DNA from: an uncultured Clostridia bacterium
Lineage (GTDB): Bacteria > Bacillota > Clostridia > Oscillospirales > Oscillospiraceae
Assembly: GCA_946061345.1 (NCBI GenBank)
Contig: CAMGRA010000070.1
Span: 1 to 5,055, forward strand
Reading direction: 5' to 3'
DNA length: 5,055 bases
Part shown: positions 1 to 5,055 of the stretch, in pieces
Layout of the letters: each line of letters opens with the position of its first letter
Position numbering within the stretch: position 1 is the stretch's first letter
Position numbers and translations under genes: made by a program
The notes under the pieces: generated by a model
Databases searched by the model: none
What the model was told of the DNA's origin: nothing
What the model saw: only the letters and a program-made list of their open reading frames with translations

Positions 1-1868
1 TGGCACAGAAATACCATTTTGACCTCCACGCGCCCATCCGCACCCTGTCCGACGAGGTAAAGAACATCATTCTGTACGGGACCAAGGGGGAAAAGCTGCA
101 GCTTCACTATGAGCGGGGCAATGGCCGCGGCACCCTGGAGCAGGCCTTTGAGGGCATCGTTCCCAACATCGAGCGGCGCGTCCGCGAGACTCAGTCCGAT
201 GCCATGCGCAAAGAGCTGGAGGAATATATGACCACATCGCCCTGCCCCTGCTGCGGCGGCGAACGCCTGTCGGAGATCGCCCGGGCGGTGACAGTTGGCG
301 GCCTGTCCATCACAAGGTTCTGCGACCTGTCGGTAAAGCAGGAACTGGAATTCCTGGATGACCTCACCCTGGAAGGCTCCCAGGCGGTCATTGCCGAACA
401 GATCCTGCGGGAGATCCGTTCCCGGCTGGGCTTTTTGCAGAGCGTGGGTCTGCAATATCTGACTCTCTCCCGTGCGGCGGGGACTCTCTCCGGCGGCGAG
501 GCCCAGCGCATCCGTCTGGCGACGCAGATCGGCTCGTCGCTCATGGGTGTGCTGTATATTCTGGACGAGCCGAGCATCGGTCTGCATCAGCGGGACAACA
601 ACAAGCTGCTGGAGACCCTGGCCCGGCTACGGGACCTGGGCAACACCCTGATCGTGGTGGAGCATGACGAGGACACCATGCGGGCGGCGGATTTTCTGGT
701 GGATGTAGGCCCCGGTGCCGGAATCCACGGCGGAGCGATCGTCGCCGCCGGCACCCTGGAGGATATCATAAACACCCCGGAAAGCCTGACGGGACAGTAT
801 CTCTCCGGCATCCGAAAGATCCCCGTCCCCACGGAGCGCTGCAAGGGAAACGGCAAATTCCTGTGCGCCAGAGGCTGTACGGAAAACAACCTCCGGGGTA
901 TCGACGTATCCATCCCTCTGGGGACCTTTACCTGCGTGACCGGCGTTTCCGGCTCGGGAAAATCCTCCCTGGTCAATGAGATCATCGCCAAGAAGCTGTC
1001 TGCCGCCCTGAATCACGCCAAGACCCGCCCGGGCAAGCATGAAAAGATGGAAGGACTGGAGCATCTGGATAAGGTCATTGTTATCGACCAGAGCCCCATC
1101 GGACGCACCCCGCGCTCCAATCCAGCGACCTATACCGGCCTGTTTTCCGACATCCGCGACCTGTTCGCCTCCACGGCGGCGGCCAAGGAGCGGGGCTTCA
1201 GCGCCGGAAGATTCTCTTTTAATGTTAAGGGCGGCCGCTGTGAGGCCTGCTGCGGCGACGGGCTGGTGAAGATCGAAATGCACTTCCTGCCCGACGTCTA
1301 TGTGCCCTGTGAGGTCTGCCGTGGAAAGCGGTACAACCGGGAGACCCTGGAGGTCCTCTACCGCGGCAAATCCATTTCTGATGTGCTGGAAATGACGGCG
1401 GACGAGGCACTGGAATTTTTCGAGAATCAGCCCCGGCTGCGGGAAAAGGTGGCGGCGCTGGTTCAGGTGGGACTGGGCTATGTGAAGCTCGGGCAGAGCT
1501 CCACCACGCTCTCCGGCGGCGAGGCGCAGCGGGTCAAGCTGGCGACGGAGCTGTCCCGGCCTGCAACAGGCCGCACCCTCTATATCCTGGACGAGCCGAC
1601 CACCGGCCTGCATATGTACGATGTGCAGAAGCTCCTGGAGGTTTTGCAGCGGCTGGTAAAGGCGGGAAATACGGTGTTAGTCATCGAACACAACCTGGAC
1701 GTGATCAAAACGGCGGACTATGTCATTGACCTTGGCCCTGAGGGCGGTGACGGCGGCGGCAGTATCGTCATCACGGGTACGCCGGAAGAGGTCGCTGCCT
1801 GCGAGGCGTCCTTTACGGGACAGTATTTGAAAAAAGTACTGGAAGGGGAGAATGACCATGAAAACTGA
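1..1868 (+). CDS. uvrA: UvrA, excinuclease ABC subunit A (5' end cut by window edge)
   Basis: UvrA is the dimeric ABC-type ATPase that finds bulky DNA lesions and loads UvrB in cytoplasmic nucleotide excision repair. The reading frame is open from base 3 and gives 621 residues, so roughly the first third of a typical 940-960 residue protein is missing, including the first Walker A, UvrB-binding region and first zinc finger. Visible in order are the CPCC segment of signature domain I (243-254), the first ABC signature LSGGEAQR (from 486), the first Walker B LYILDEPS (from 552), the second Walker A GVSGSGKSS (942-968), the C-x2-C-x19-C-x2-C zinc finger (1239-1319), the second signature LSGGEAQR (from 1509) and the second Walker B LYILDEPT (from 1578). 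The spacing of all of these is as expected for UvrA, and there is no frameshift. The stop codon lies inside the following radC-like gene, so the two are probably co-translated. The promoter is outside the window. Confidence 0.98.
   Translation, partial: AQKYHFDLHAPIRTLSDEVKNIILYGTKGEKLQLHYERGNGRGTLEQAFEGIVPNIERRVRETQSDAMRKELEEYMTTSPCPCCGGERLSEIARAVTVGGLSITRFCDLSVKQELEFLDDLTLEGSQAVIAEQILREIRSRLGFLQSVGLQYLTLSRAAGTLSGGEAQRIRLATQIGSSLMGVLYILDEPSIGLHQRDNNKLLETLARLRDLGNTLIVVEHDEDTMRAADFLVDVGPGAGIHGGAIVAAGTLEDIINTPESLTGQYLSGIRKIPVPTERCKGNGKFLCARGCTENNLRGIDVSIPLGTFTCVTGVSGSGKSSLVNEIIAKKLSAALNHAKTRPGKHEKMEGLEHLDKVIVIDQSPIGRTPRSNPATYTGLFSDIRDLFASTAAAKERGFSAGRFSFNVKGGRCEACCGDGLVKIEMHFLPDVYVPCEVCRGKRYNRETLEVLYRGKSISDVLEMTADEALEFFENQPRLREKVAALVQVGLGYVKLGQSSTTLSGGEAQRVKLATELSRPATGRTLYILDEPTTGLHMYDVQKLLEVLQRLVKAGNTVLVIEHNLDVIKTADYVIDLGPEGGDGGGSIVITGTPEEVAACEASFTGQYLKKVLEGENDHEN
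1841..1850 (+). promoter_or_regulatory. Ribosome binding site deciding the radC start
   Basis: The purine run GGAAGGGGAG lies inside the last codons of uvrA. Its GGAG end is 7 bases before the ATG at 1858 but only 1 base before the in-frame ATG at 1852. The spacing favours 1858 as the start. Confidence 0.6.
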
Positions 1869-2517
1869 TCCGTTGCGCCGCAGATTTATGCACCGAAGCC
1901 CCGACGGCCTCAGTGACGGGGAACTGCTGGAGCTGCTCCTGCGCTATTGCAGGGAGGACGCAGCAGAGATGGCGCAGAAGATCCTGGAGAAATTTCCCAA
2001 TATCGCCGTCGTTATGGAAGCTGACGCTGAGGACCTTGCCACTGTGGAGGGCATGGATGAGGACACAGTGCTTCTGCTGCGCCTGATCCCGGAGCTTCAC
2101 CGTCGCTATTTCCTCTCTCGTTCCAGGGCGCAGAACCGTCTGGCAGACAGCCGGGACTACGGAAACTACCTGCAGCCCTATTTCTACGGCGCAAGGGACG
2201 AGATGGTATACCTGCTCCTGCTGGACGGCGCGGGGCAGGTGCTCAACTGCCGCCTGCTCGCCAAGGGCAGCGTTAACGCTACCGGCGTACCCATCCGGCG
2301 GCTGGTGCAGGAGGCGTTGACTGCCAACGCCACCGGCATCGTGCTGGCCCACAACCACCCCTGCGGGATCGCCCTGCCTTCCAAGGAGGACGTGGAGCTT
2401 ACCCTGCGGTTACGGGAAGCGCTGGAGATCATGGACCTTACACTGCTGGACCATATCATCGTGGCGGACGACGATTTTGTTTCCCTGCGGGACAGCGGCT
2501 ATTTACACCGGTTTTGA
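1858..2517 (+). CDS. radC: RadC-family JAB/MPN-domain protein
   Basis: This is a 219-residue protein, the usual length for the RadC (UPF0758) family. Residues of about 1-75 form the family's N-terminal helical part, with LSDGELLELLL near the start and a helix-hairpin-helix-like LATVEGMDEDTVLLLRLIPEL stretch. The C-terminal part is a JAB metalloprotease-fold domain. It keeps the full JAMM set: Glu115 (in DEMVY), His165 and His167 (HNHP), Ser175 and Asp178, in the H-x-H-x7-S-x2-D pattern, followed by LLDHIIV. The family's common HNHPSG reads HNHPCG here. Despite the name, a direct repair role for RadC proteins is not established; the E. coli radC102 phenotype was traced to recG. Metal binding is implied by the motif, but the substrate is unknown. 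The gene overlaps uvrA by 11 bases, which indicates translational coupling, and ends 9 bases before a hairpin terminator. An alternative in-frame ATG at 1852 would add two residues. Confidence 0.93.
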   Translation: MKTDPLRRRFMHRSPDGLSDGELLELLLRYCREDAAEMAQKILEKFPNIAVVMEADAEDLATVEGMDEDTVLLLRLIPELHRRYFLSRSRAQNRLADSRDYGNYLQPYFYGARDEMVYLLLLDGAGQVLNCRLLAKGSVNATGVPIRRLVQEALTANATGIVLAHNHPCGIALPSKEDVELTLRLREALEIMDLTLLDHIIVADDDFVSLRDSGYLHRF

Positions 2518-2526
2518 TTTAAACAT

Positions 2527-2564
2527 AAAAAGCAAGGACGCACGATGAAGCGCCCTTGCTTTTT
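2527..2564. terminator. Bidirectional hairpin terminator between convergent genes
   Basis: Two 15-base arms (2527-2541 and 2550-2564) pair with one A/C mismatch around an 8-base loop. The stem is AAAAAGCAAGG on one side and CCTTGCTTTTT on the other, giving a T run on either strand. It closes the uvrA-radC unit on the plus strand. On the minus strand the arm includes the last two bases (2563-2564) of the lysozyme gene's TAA stop, so it also serves that gene. Confidence 0.85.
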
Positions 2565-3393
2565 ACCGGAAGAACACATTCAGGTCAACTTCCGTTTCAA
2601 TGCCGTCAACTACGCCGCTGTCGGTGTATTGCAGGCAGTGAAAATGATAATCAAAGGTGGGAGTGTTGCCATATTCGGCCAGCCAGAGGGAATAGCCCTG
2701 CAAGGCCAGAAGGTTCAGATGGTCGTAGCCGTAGGTCTGGTTGAAGTAGACGCCCGCCTCGTAGCCCTGGGCCTTGATTACCTCGCAGAAGGCCACGGCA
2801 CATTCCGTCATGGGGATCTCCGCAGCGCCGGGAATACGGCTTTGGCCCGACACCTCCTCCCAGTCGTAATAGACCGGCAGATCCAGCTTTGCATCGTCCA
2901 AAAGCGCACAGACGAACTCCGCTTCCTCGGCGGCTTCCGCCCCGTTGGCAGCCTGGGAGAAAAAGTACACGCCGACCAGAAGCCCCGCCTCTTTTGCTCC
3001 GTCGAGATTGTCCCGGAACAGCTCGTCCTCGTAGAGAAGTCCCTGGGTGGTGCCGCGGTATCCGGCGCGGATGATGGCAAATTCCACACCGGCGTCCTTA
3101 ACTGCCTGCCAGTCGATCCGGCCCTGATGGGTGGATACGTCCACACCCACCAGGGAATCGGTGCCATAGCGCAGAAAACCGCCCTCCAAATAGAAATCCT
3201 CCGGCGCGTAAGCGTTGAGCGGTGCGGTCGGCCGGGGTTCCTCCGTGACCGGCGGTTCCGTCTCCTCAACAGACGGCCCATGGGAGCACGAGCTGACGAT
3301 CACGCCGATGATCAGTATGAGGGCCACAGCGAAAAGGACCGTCACGACCAAGGCAAGGGTTTGATTGGATTTTTTCTTTTTTCGACGCGCCAT
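2563..3393 (-). CDS. GH25 lysozyme-like muramidase, membrane- or lipid-anchored
   Basis: GH25 enzymes cut the beta-1,4 bond between N-acetylmuramic acid and N-acetylglucosamine in peptidoglycan. This 276-residue protein begins with a basic stretch (RRKKKK, 3-8) and a hydrophobic segment (11-33), then a Thr/Pro/Glu-rich linker (about 40-60). The GH25 domain spans about 80-276. It shows GVDVSTHQG (Asp85), FAIIRAGYRG, AKEAGLLVGVYFFSQA, the catalytic D-x-E as YYDWEE (Asp177, Glu179) and a closing LQYTDSG...VDLNVF (Asp270). The family's usual Trp before QYT is Leu here. VSSC (33-36) fits a loose lipobox with Cys36, so the protein may be a lipoprotein; the alternative is an uncleaved N-terminal anchor. 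The active domain faces outside either way. The ATG has AGGTGG (3405-3400) 6 bases upstream. It could serve in wall remodelling or against other bacteria; there are no phage genes nearby, so a phage endolysin is unlikely. Confidence 0.92.
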   Translation of the reverse strand: MARRKKKKSNQTLALVVTVLFAVALILIIGVIVSSCSHGPSVEETEPPVTEEPRPTAPLNAYAPEDFYLEGGFLRYGTDSLVGVDVSTHQGRIDWQAVKDAGVEFAIIRAGYRGTTQGLLYEDELFRDNLDGAKEAGLLVGVYFFSQAANGAEAAEEAEFVCALLDDAKLDLPVYYDWEEVSGQSRIPGAAEIPMTECAVAFCEVIKAQGYEAGVYFNQTYGYDHLNLLALQGYSLWLAEYGNTPTFDYHFHCLQYTDSGVVDGIETEVDLNVFFR

Positions 3394-3432
3394 GACGCAC
3401 CACCTTTTGCCGGAAAGAATACCATCAGTTTT

Positions 3433-3492
3433 GCGAAGCCGGAGAGGAAAATGGCGATCAGTATAATAACCGCTTGCGGTGATTATACCATG
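3433..3492. repeat. 60-bp direct repeat, copy 1
   Basis: It begins GCGAAGCCGGAGAGG and ends ATTATACCATG. It matches copy 2 at 59 of 60 positions; the one difference is G3481 here against T3588 there. It contains a near-perfect palindrome (3461-3488): GTATAATAACCGC, a TT centre, and GCGGTGATTATAC, with one mismatch. It lies upstream of the GH25 gene, in the divergent intergenic region. Confidence 0.95.
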
Positions 3493-3512
3493 AAGCCGCA
3501 GGCGGAATGGTA
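3486..3512. repeat. Imperfect inverted repeat in the spacer
   Basis: TACCAT (3486-3491) and ATGGTA (3507-3512) are inverted copies that enclose a second short inverted pair, CCGC (3496-3499) and GCGG (3502-3505). The left end overlaps the last bases of repeat copy 1. Internal text GAAGCCGCAGGCGGAATGG resembles the GAAGCCGGAGAGGAAAATGG start of the 60-bp repeat, so this may be a worn third partial copy. Confidence 0.5.
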
Positions 3513-3519
3513 AAAAGCA

Positions 3520-3562
3520 GCCATATTTTCCGGTTTCCGGCGAAGCCGGAGAGGAAAATGGC
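3520..3562. repeat. Long imperfect hairpin spanning spacer and repeat copy 2
   Basis: CCGGC (3537-3541) pairs with GCCGG (3545-3549) around a GAA loop. The stem continues through TTT/AGA (one T-G wobble), TTTTCC (3526-3531) with GGAAAA (3553-3558), and GCCA (3520-3523) with TGGC (3559-3562), with two 2-base bulges on the left arm. About 18 pairs form in all. Copy 1 has only the right arm of this hairpin, which suggests it is a truncated form of a longer element. There is no terminal T run, so it is not a typical terminator. Confidence 0.65.
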
Positions 3563-3599
3563 GATCAGTATAATAACCGCTTGCGGTTATTATACCATG
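3540..3599. repeat. 60-bp direct repeat, copy 2, with perfect palindrome
   Basis: It starts 107 bases after copy 1, separated from it by a 47-base spacer. The palindrome at 3568-3595 is perfect: GTATAATAACCGC, TT, GCGGTTATTATAC (13-bp arms). Both ends read TATAAT, one on each strand. The 5' part of the repeat (GCCGGAGAGGAAAATGGC) also serves as the right arm of the neighbouring hairpin at 3520-3562. The layout resembles non-coding palindromic repeats of the REP/MITE kind, but only two copies are visible here and the family is not identified. Confidence 0.95.
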
Positions 3600-3617
3600 T
3601 CCGTCAAGCCCTGTCGA
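3589..3617 (-). promoter_or_regulatory. Candidate sigma-A promoter for the GH25 gene
   Basis: On the minus strand, TCGACA (3617-3612, 5 of 6 to TTGACA) is followed after 17 bases by a perfect TATAAT (3594-3589). The -10 box is the outer end of the palindrome in repeat copy 2, and the predicted start of transcription (about 3582) falls at the palindrome centre. The leader would be about 190 bases and would include both the spacer hairpins and repeat copy 1. This is a motif match only. Confidence 0.55.
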
Positions 3618-3634
3618 TTTTTATGAAAAAGGCC

Positions 3635-3663
3635 TTGTCTGTGCGGCAGATTTATTGTAGAAT
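3635..3663 (+). promoter_or_regulatory. Candidate sigma-A promoter for the CapA-like gene
   Basis: TTGTCT (3635-3640, 4 of 6 to consensus), a 17-base spacer and TAGAAT (3658-3663, 5 of 6) lie just before the gene. Transcription would start near 3670, too close to the ATG at 3676 to leave room for a ribosome binding site but well placed for the TTG start at 3691. Confidence 0.5.
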
Positions 3664-3677
3664 AAGGGAACAAGGAT

Positions 3678-3682
3678 GGAGG
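3678..3682 (+). promoter_or_regulatory. Ribosome binding site deciding the TTG start
   Basis: GGAGG lies 8 bases before TTG 3691 and is the best Shine-Dalgarno match near this gene. It falls inside the coding frame if the ATG at 3676 is used instead, which argues against that ATG. Confidence 0.7.
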
Positions 3683-3690
3683 TCAGTGTA

Positions 3691-4869
3691 TTGAAACGGA
3701 TACTTCACAGAATGACAGCCATTGCTGTTCTTCTGATTTTATTGTTATTGTGTGCCTGCGGGACCCGGCAGGAGCCGGTGGAATCCACACAGGGGCCGGT
3801 GGATGACAGTGTGATCACCGTCAATGCCGTTGGTGACATCTACCTGACGGATGAAATGCTCAGCGACGCCATCAAGCCCGACGGAACCTATGATTTCATG
3901 TCCCAGTTTTCCGATGTCTACGCCTGCCTTTCCAAGGCTGATCTCACCATCGGAAATTTTGAGGGCACCTTTGCCGGAGAGCCCTACGGTCCCGCTGAGG
4001 GCAGTTACCCGGACGAATTGGCGGCAACGCTCAACGACGCGGGCTTCGATCTGCTCCAGACGGCCAATTCCTACAGCGTCTATAACGGCCTTGCCGGCTT
4101 GCAGCGGACAAAGCGGGTCATTGAGAACAACGGGATGCAGACCATGGGAACCTATTCCTCCCGGCAGGATAAGCAGGACAACCAGGTCGCCTGTCTGGAA
4201 CTGGACGGCATCCGTGTGGCGGTGATCGCCATGACCAAGGGCCTGGGCGGTATGAGCCTGCCCGCCGATGACCGCTATTGCGTGGACCTGCTCTACAGCG
4301 ACTACGACACAGACTATGAGCAGATCGACGAGGAGGGCATCCTGTCGGTCATTCAGGCGGCGGAGGCTTTGGAGCCGGATATCATCATTGCCTGCCTCCA
4401 CTGGGGCAGCGAAAACGTCAGCGAGGTCAGCAGCACCCAGGAAAAGATCGCCGATCTCATGTTCCACAACGGCGTGGACGTGATCCTGGGCGCCCACTCC
4501 CATCTGGTGGGCGAGGTGGAGTCGCGTACCGTCCGCTTGGAAGACGGCACGCGGAAGAATGTGCTCATCGCCTACAGTCTGGGAGACTTTTGCCGGGCGG
4601 GACGGGGCGAGACCAATCTTTCTCCGATCCTCACTATGGAATTTACCAAGAACTGTTCCACCGGCCAGACGAGCCTGACGGCCTACACCGTTTCCTCGGT
4701 GGTCTCCATGGACCGTGGGTCAGGGGAGATCGACCGCTATGCGGTCATGGATGCTGACAGCCTCATCACCCTTTACGAGGCCAACTATTATGACCGCATC
4801 AGTAAGGATCTGTATACCTCCCTGCTGTCCAAGCGGGAGAGGCTGCTTGCGAAGATGGGTCTGGAATGA
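3691..4869 (+). CDS. CapA-family (PGA_cap) metallophosphatase-fold lipoprotein
   Basis: This 392-residue protein, started at TTG, has a classic lipoprotein signal: KR near the start, a Leu/Ile-rich core (10-20) and the lipobox LCAC with lipidated Cys23. The mature part is a CapA-type domain from about residue 42. It shows AVGDIYL (Asp49), IGNFEGT (Asn89, Glu91), LQTANSYSVYNG (Asn126), a GTYSS turn, CLHWGSE (His237, Glu241), GAHSHLV (His269, His271) and YSLGDF (296-300). In most CapA relatives known to me the middle motif reads NNH and the last SLGNF, so two active-site positions differ here. CapA proteins take part in poly-gamma-glutamate capsule making in Bacillus, but no capB, capC or capD partner is in the window, so the substrate and role are unknown. 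It acts on the outer face of the membrane. It is divergent from the lysozyme-like gene and alone in its transcript, with its own terminator. An ATG at 3676 would add five residues. Confidence 0.9.
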   Translation: MKRILHRMTAIAVLLILLLLCACGTRQEPVESTQGPVDDSVITVNAVGDIYLTDEMLSDAIKPDGTYDFMSQFSDVYACLSKADLTIGNFEGTFAGEPYGPAEGSYPDELAATLNDAGFDLLQTANSYSVYNGLAGLQRTKRVIENNGMQTMGTYSSRQDKQDNQVACLELDGIRVAVIAMTKGLGGMSLPADDRYCVDLLYSDYDTDYEQIDEEGILSVIQAAEALEPDIIIACLHWGSENVSEVSSTQEKIADLMFHNGVDVILGAHSHLVGEVESRTVRLEDGTRKNVLIAYSLGDFCRAGRGETNLSPILTMEFTKNCSTGQTSLTAYTVSSVVSMDRGSGEIDRYAVMDADSLITLYEANYYDRISKDLYTSLLSKRERLLAKMGLE

Positions 4870-4878
4870 AACATAATA

Positions 4879-4913
4879 ATAAAAGGACGCTTCCGACGGA
4901 AGCGTCCTTTTAT
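4879..4913. terminator. Strong bidirectional hairpin terminator
   Basis: AAAAGGACGCTTCC (4881-4894) pairs perfectly with GGAAGCGTCCTTTT (4898-4911) around a 3-base loop, and two more A-T pairs extend the foot. Each strand ends in a T run. It begins 9 bases after the CapA-like stop codon and lies 13 bases past the stop of the opposing zinc-ribbon gene, so it serves both. Confidence 0.92.
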
Positions 4914-4926
4914 GTTCAAAATTGAA

Positions 4927-5055
4927 TCAGCCGTTCTCGCGCATCTTAGCGAAGCACTCGCTGCAGTAGACGGGGCGATCGGTCTTCGGCTCGAAGGGAA
5001 CGCGAGCCTCGCCGCCGCAGTTAGCGCAGACAGCAGTGAAATACTCTCTCGGGCT
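4927..5055 (-). CDS. CxxC-x17-CxxC zinc-ribbon protein (C-terminal part only)
   Basis: Read from the window's right edge on the minus strand, 42 residues precede a TGA stop, and the upstream part is outside the window. The tail is YFTAVCANCGG, then EARVPFEPKTDRPVYCSEC. The two CxxC pairs are separated by exactly 17 residues, and the VPF.P..DRPVYC text is typical of the small zinc-ribbon proteins named for this CxxC-x17-CxxC pattern, common in bacteria. The four cysteines are expected to bind one zinc ion. The family has no settled function; nucleic-acid or protein binding is only a guess. The full length cannot be judged here. It converges on the CapA-like gene and shares its terminator. Confidence 0.85.
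   Translation of the reverse strand, partial: SPREYFTAVCANCGGEARVPFEPKTDRPVYCSECFAKMRENG

Noticed and set aside
243..254. The CPCC segment as the first zinc finger of UvrA
   Set aside because: The first zinc finger lies earlier in UvrA and needs two CxxC pairs about 20 residues apart; this segment is the conserved cysteine stretch of signature domain I.
627..1613. Long minus-strand open frame opposite uvrA (328 codons)
   Set aside because: It is a shadow of GC-rich uvrA codons; no domain is recognisable and the plus strand is unmistakably UvrA.
2545..3513. Long plus-strand open frame opposite the lysozyme gene (322 codons)
   Set aside because: Its translation shows no recognisable family, it begins inside a terminator and runs through the repeats, and the opposite strand encodes a clear GH25 protein with catalytic motifs and a ribosome binding site.
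3462..3574. Plus-strand TATAAT boxes in both repeats (3462-3467 and 3569-3574) as promoters
   Set aside because: The sequence 17 bases upstream is CCGGAG in both cases, which does not resemble a -35 box.
3433..3599. The repeat pair read as a CRISPR array
   Set aside because: There are only two copies, the 60-bp unit is too long, the spacer itself forms inverted repeats, and no cas genes are present.
3433..3599. The repeat pair read as ends of an insertion sequence or attachment sites
   Set aside because: The copies are direct, only 47 bases lie between them, and no transposase or integrase is present.
3394..3690. A riboswitch, T-box or other structured leader upstream of either gene
   Set aside because: The hairpins here are explained by the repeats; I saw no conserved riboswitch core or T-box sequence.
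3745..4503. Minus-strand open frame opposite the CapA-like gene (252 codons)
   Set aside because: It is antisense to a recognisable protein and has no recognisable domain or motifs of its own.

Overview
The window looks like chromosomal DNA from a moderately GC-rich Firmicute of the class Clostridia, most likely the Oscillospirales (Oscillibacter/Faecalibacterium-like gut bacteria). The support is the protein style (a clostridial GH25 lysozyme, a CapA-like lipoprotein, a CxxC-x17-CxxC zinc ribbon), GGAGG-type ribosome binding sites, and compact genes separated by strong hairpin terminators. The order-level assignment is an inference from these features, not from a database comparison.

Layout. 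Bases 1-1868 (+) hold the C-terminal two thirds of uvrA, the damage-recognition ATPase of nucleotide excision repair. It overlaps by 11 bases a RadC/JAB-domain gene (1858-2517, +), so the two form a translationally coupled pair that closes at a hairpin (2527-2564) lying between convergent genes. Bases 2563-3393 (-) encode a membrane-anchored or lipid-anchored GH25 lysozyme-like muramidase. A divergent intergenic region of 297 bases (3394-3690) follows. It carries two 60-bp near-identical direct repeats, each with a palindrome of about 13 bp per arm, plus further hairpins between them and candidate promoters facing both ways. Bases 3691-4869 (+) encode a CapA-family (poly-gamma-glutamate capsule type) metallophosphatase-fold lipoprotein, best started at a TTG codon. 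It ends at a bidirectional hairpin terminator (4879-4913). On the far side, reading the other way, is the C-terminal end of a small CxxC-x17-CxxC zinc-ribbon protein (4927-5055, -), cut by the window edge.

How the genes relate. uvrA and the radC-like gene form a DNA-maintenance unit. The lysozyme-like and CapA-like genes form a divergent pair of predicted surface proteins sharing the repeat-rich control region, which suggests but does not prove joint regulation in the cell envelope. No defence system, phage, transposase, CRISPR array or RNA gene was found. The most unusual things here are the palindromic repeat element between the divergent envelope genes, with a promoter-like sequence that uses its TATAAT end, and the altered active-site motif in the CapA-like protein. 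All genes are recognisable family members; I did not find a clear new multi-gene system.
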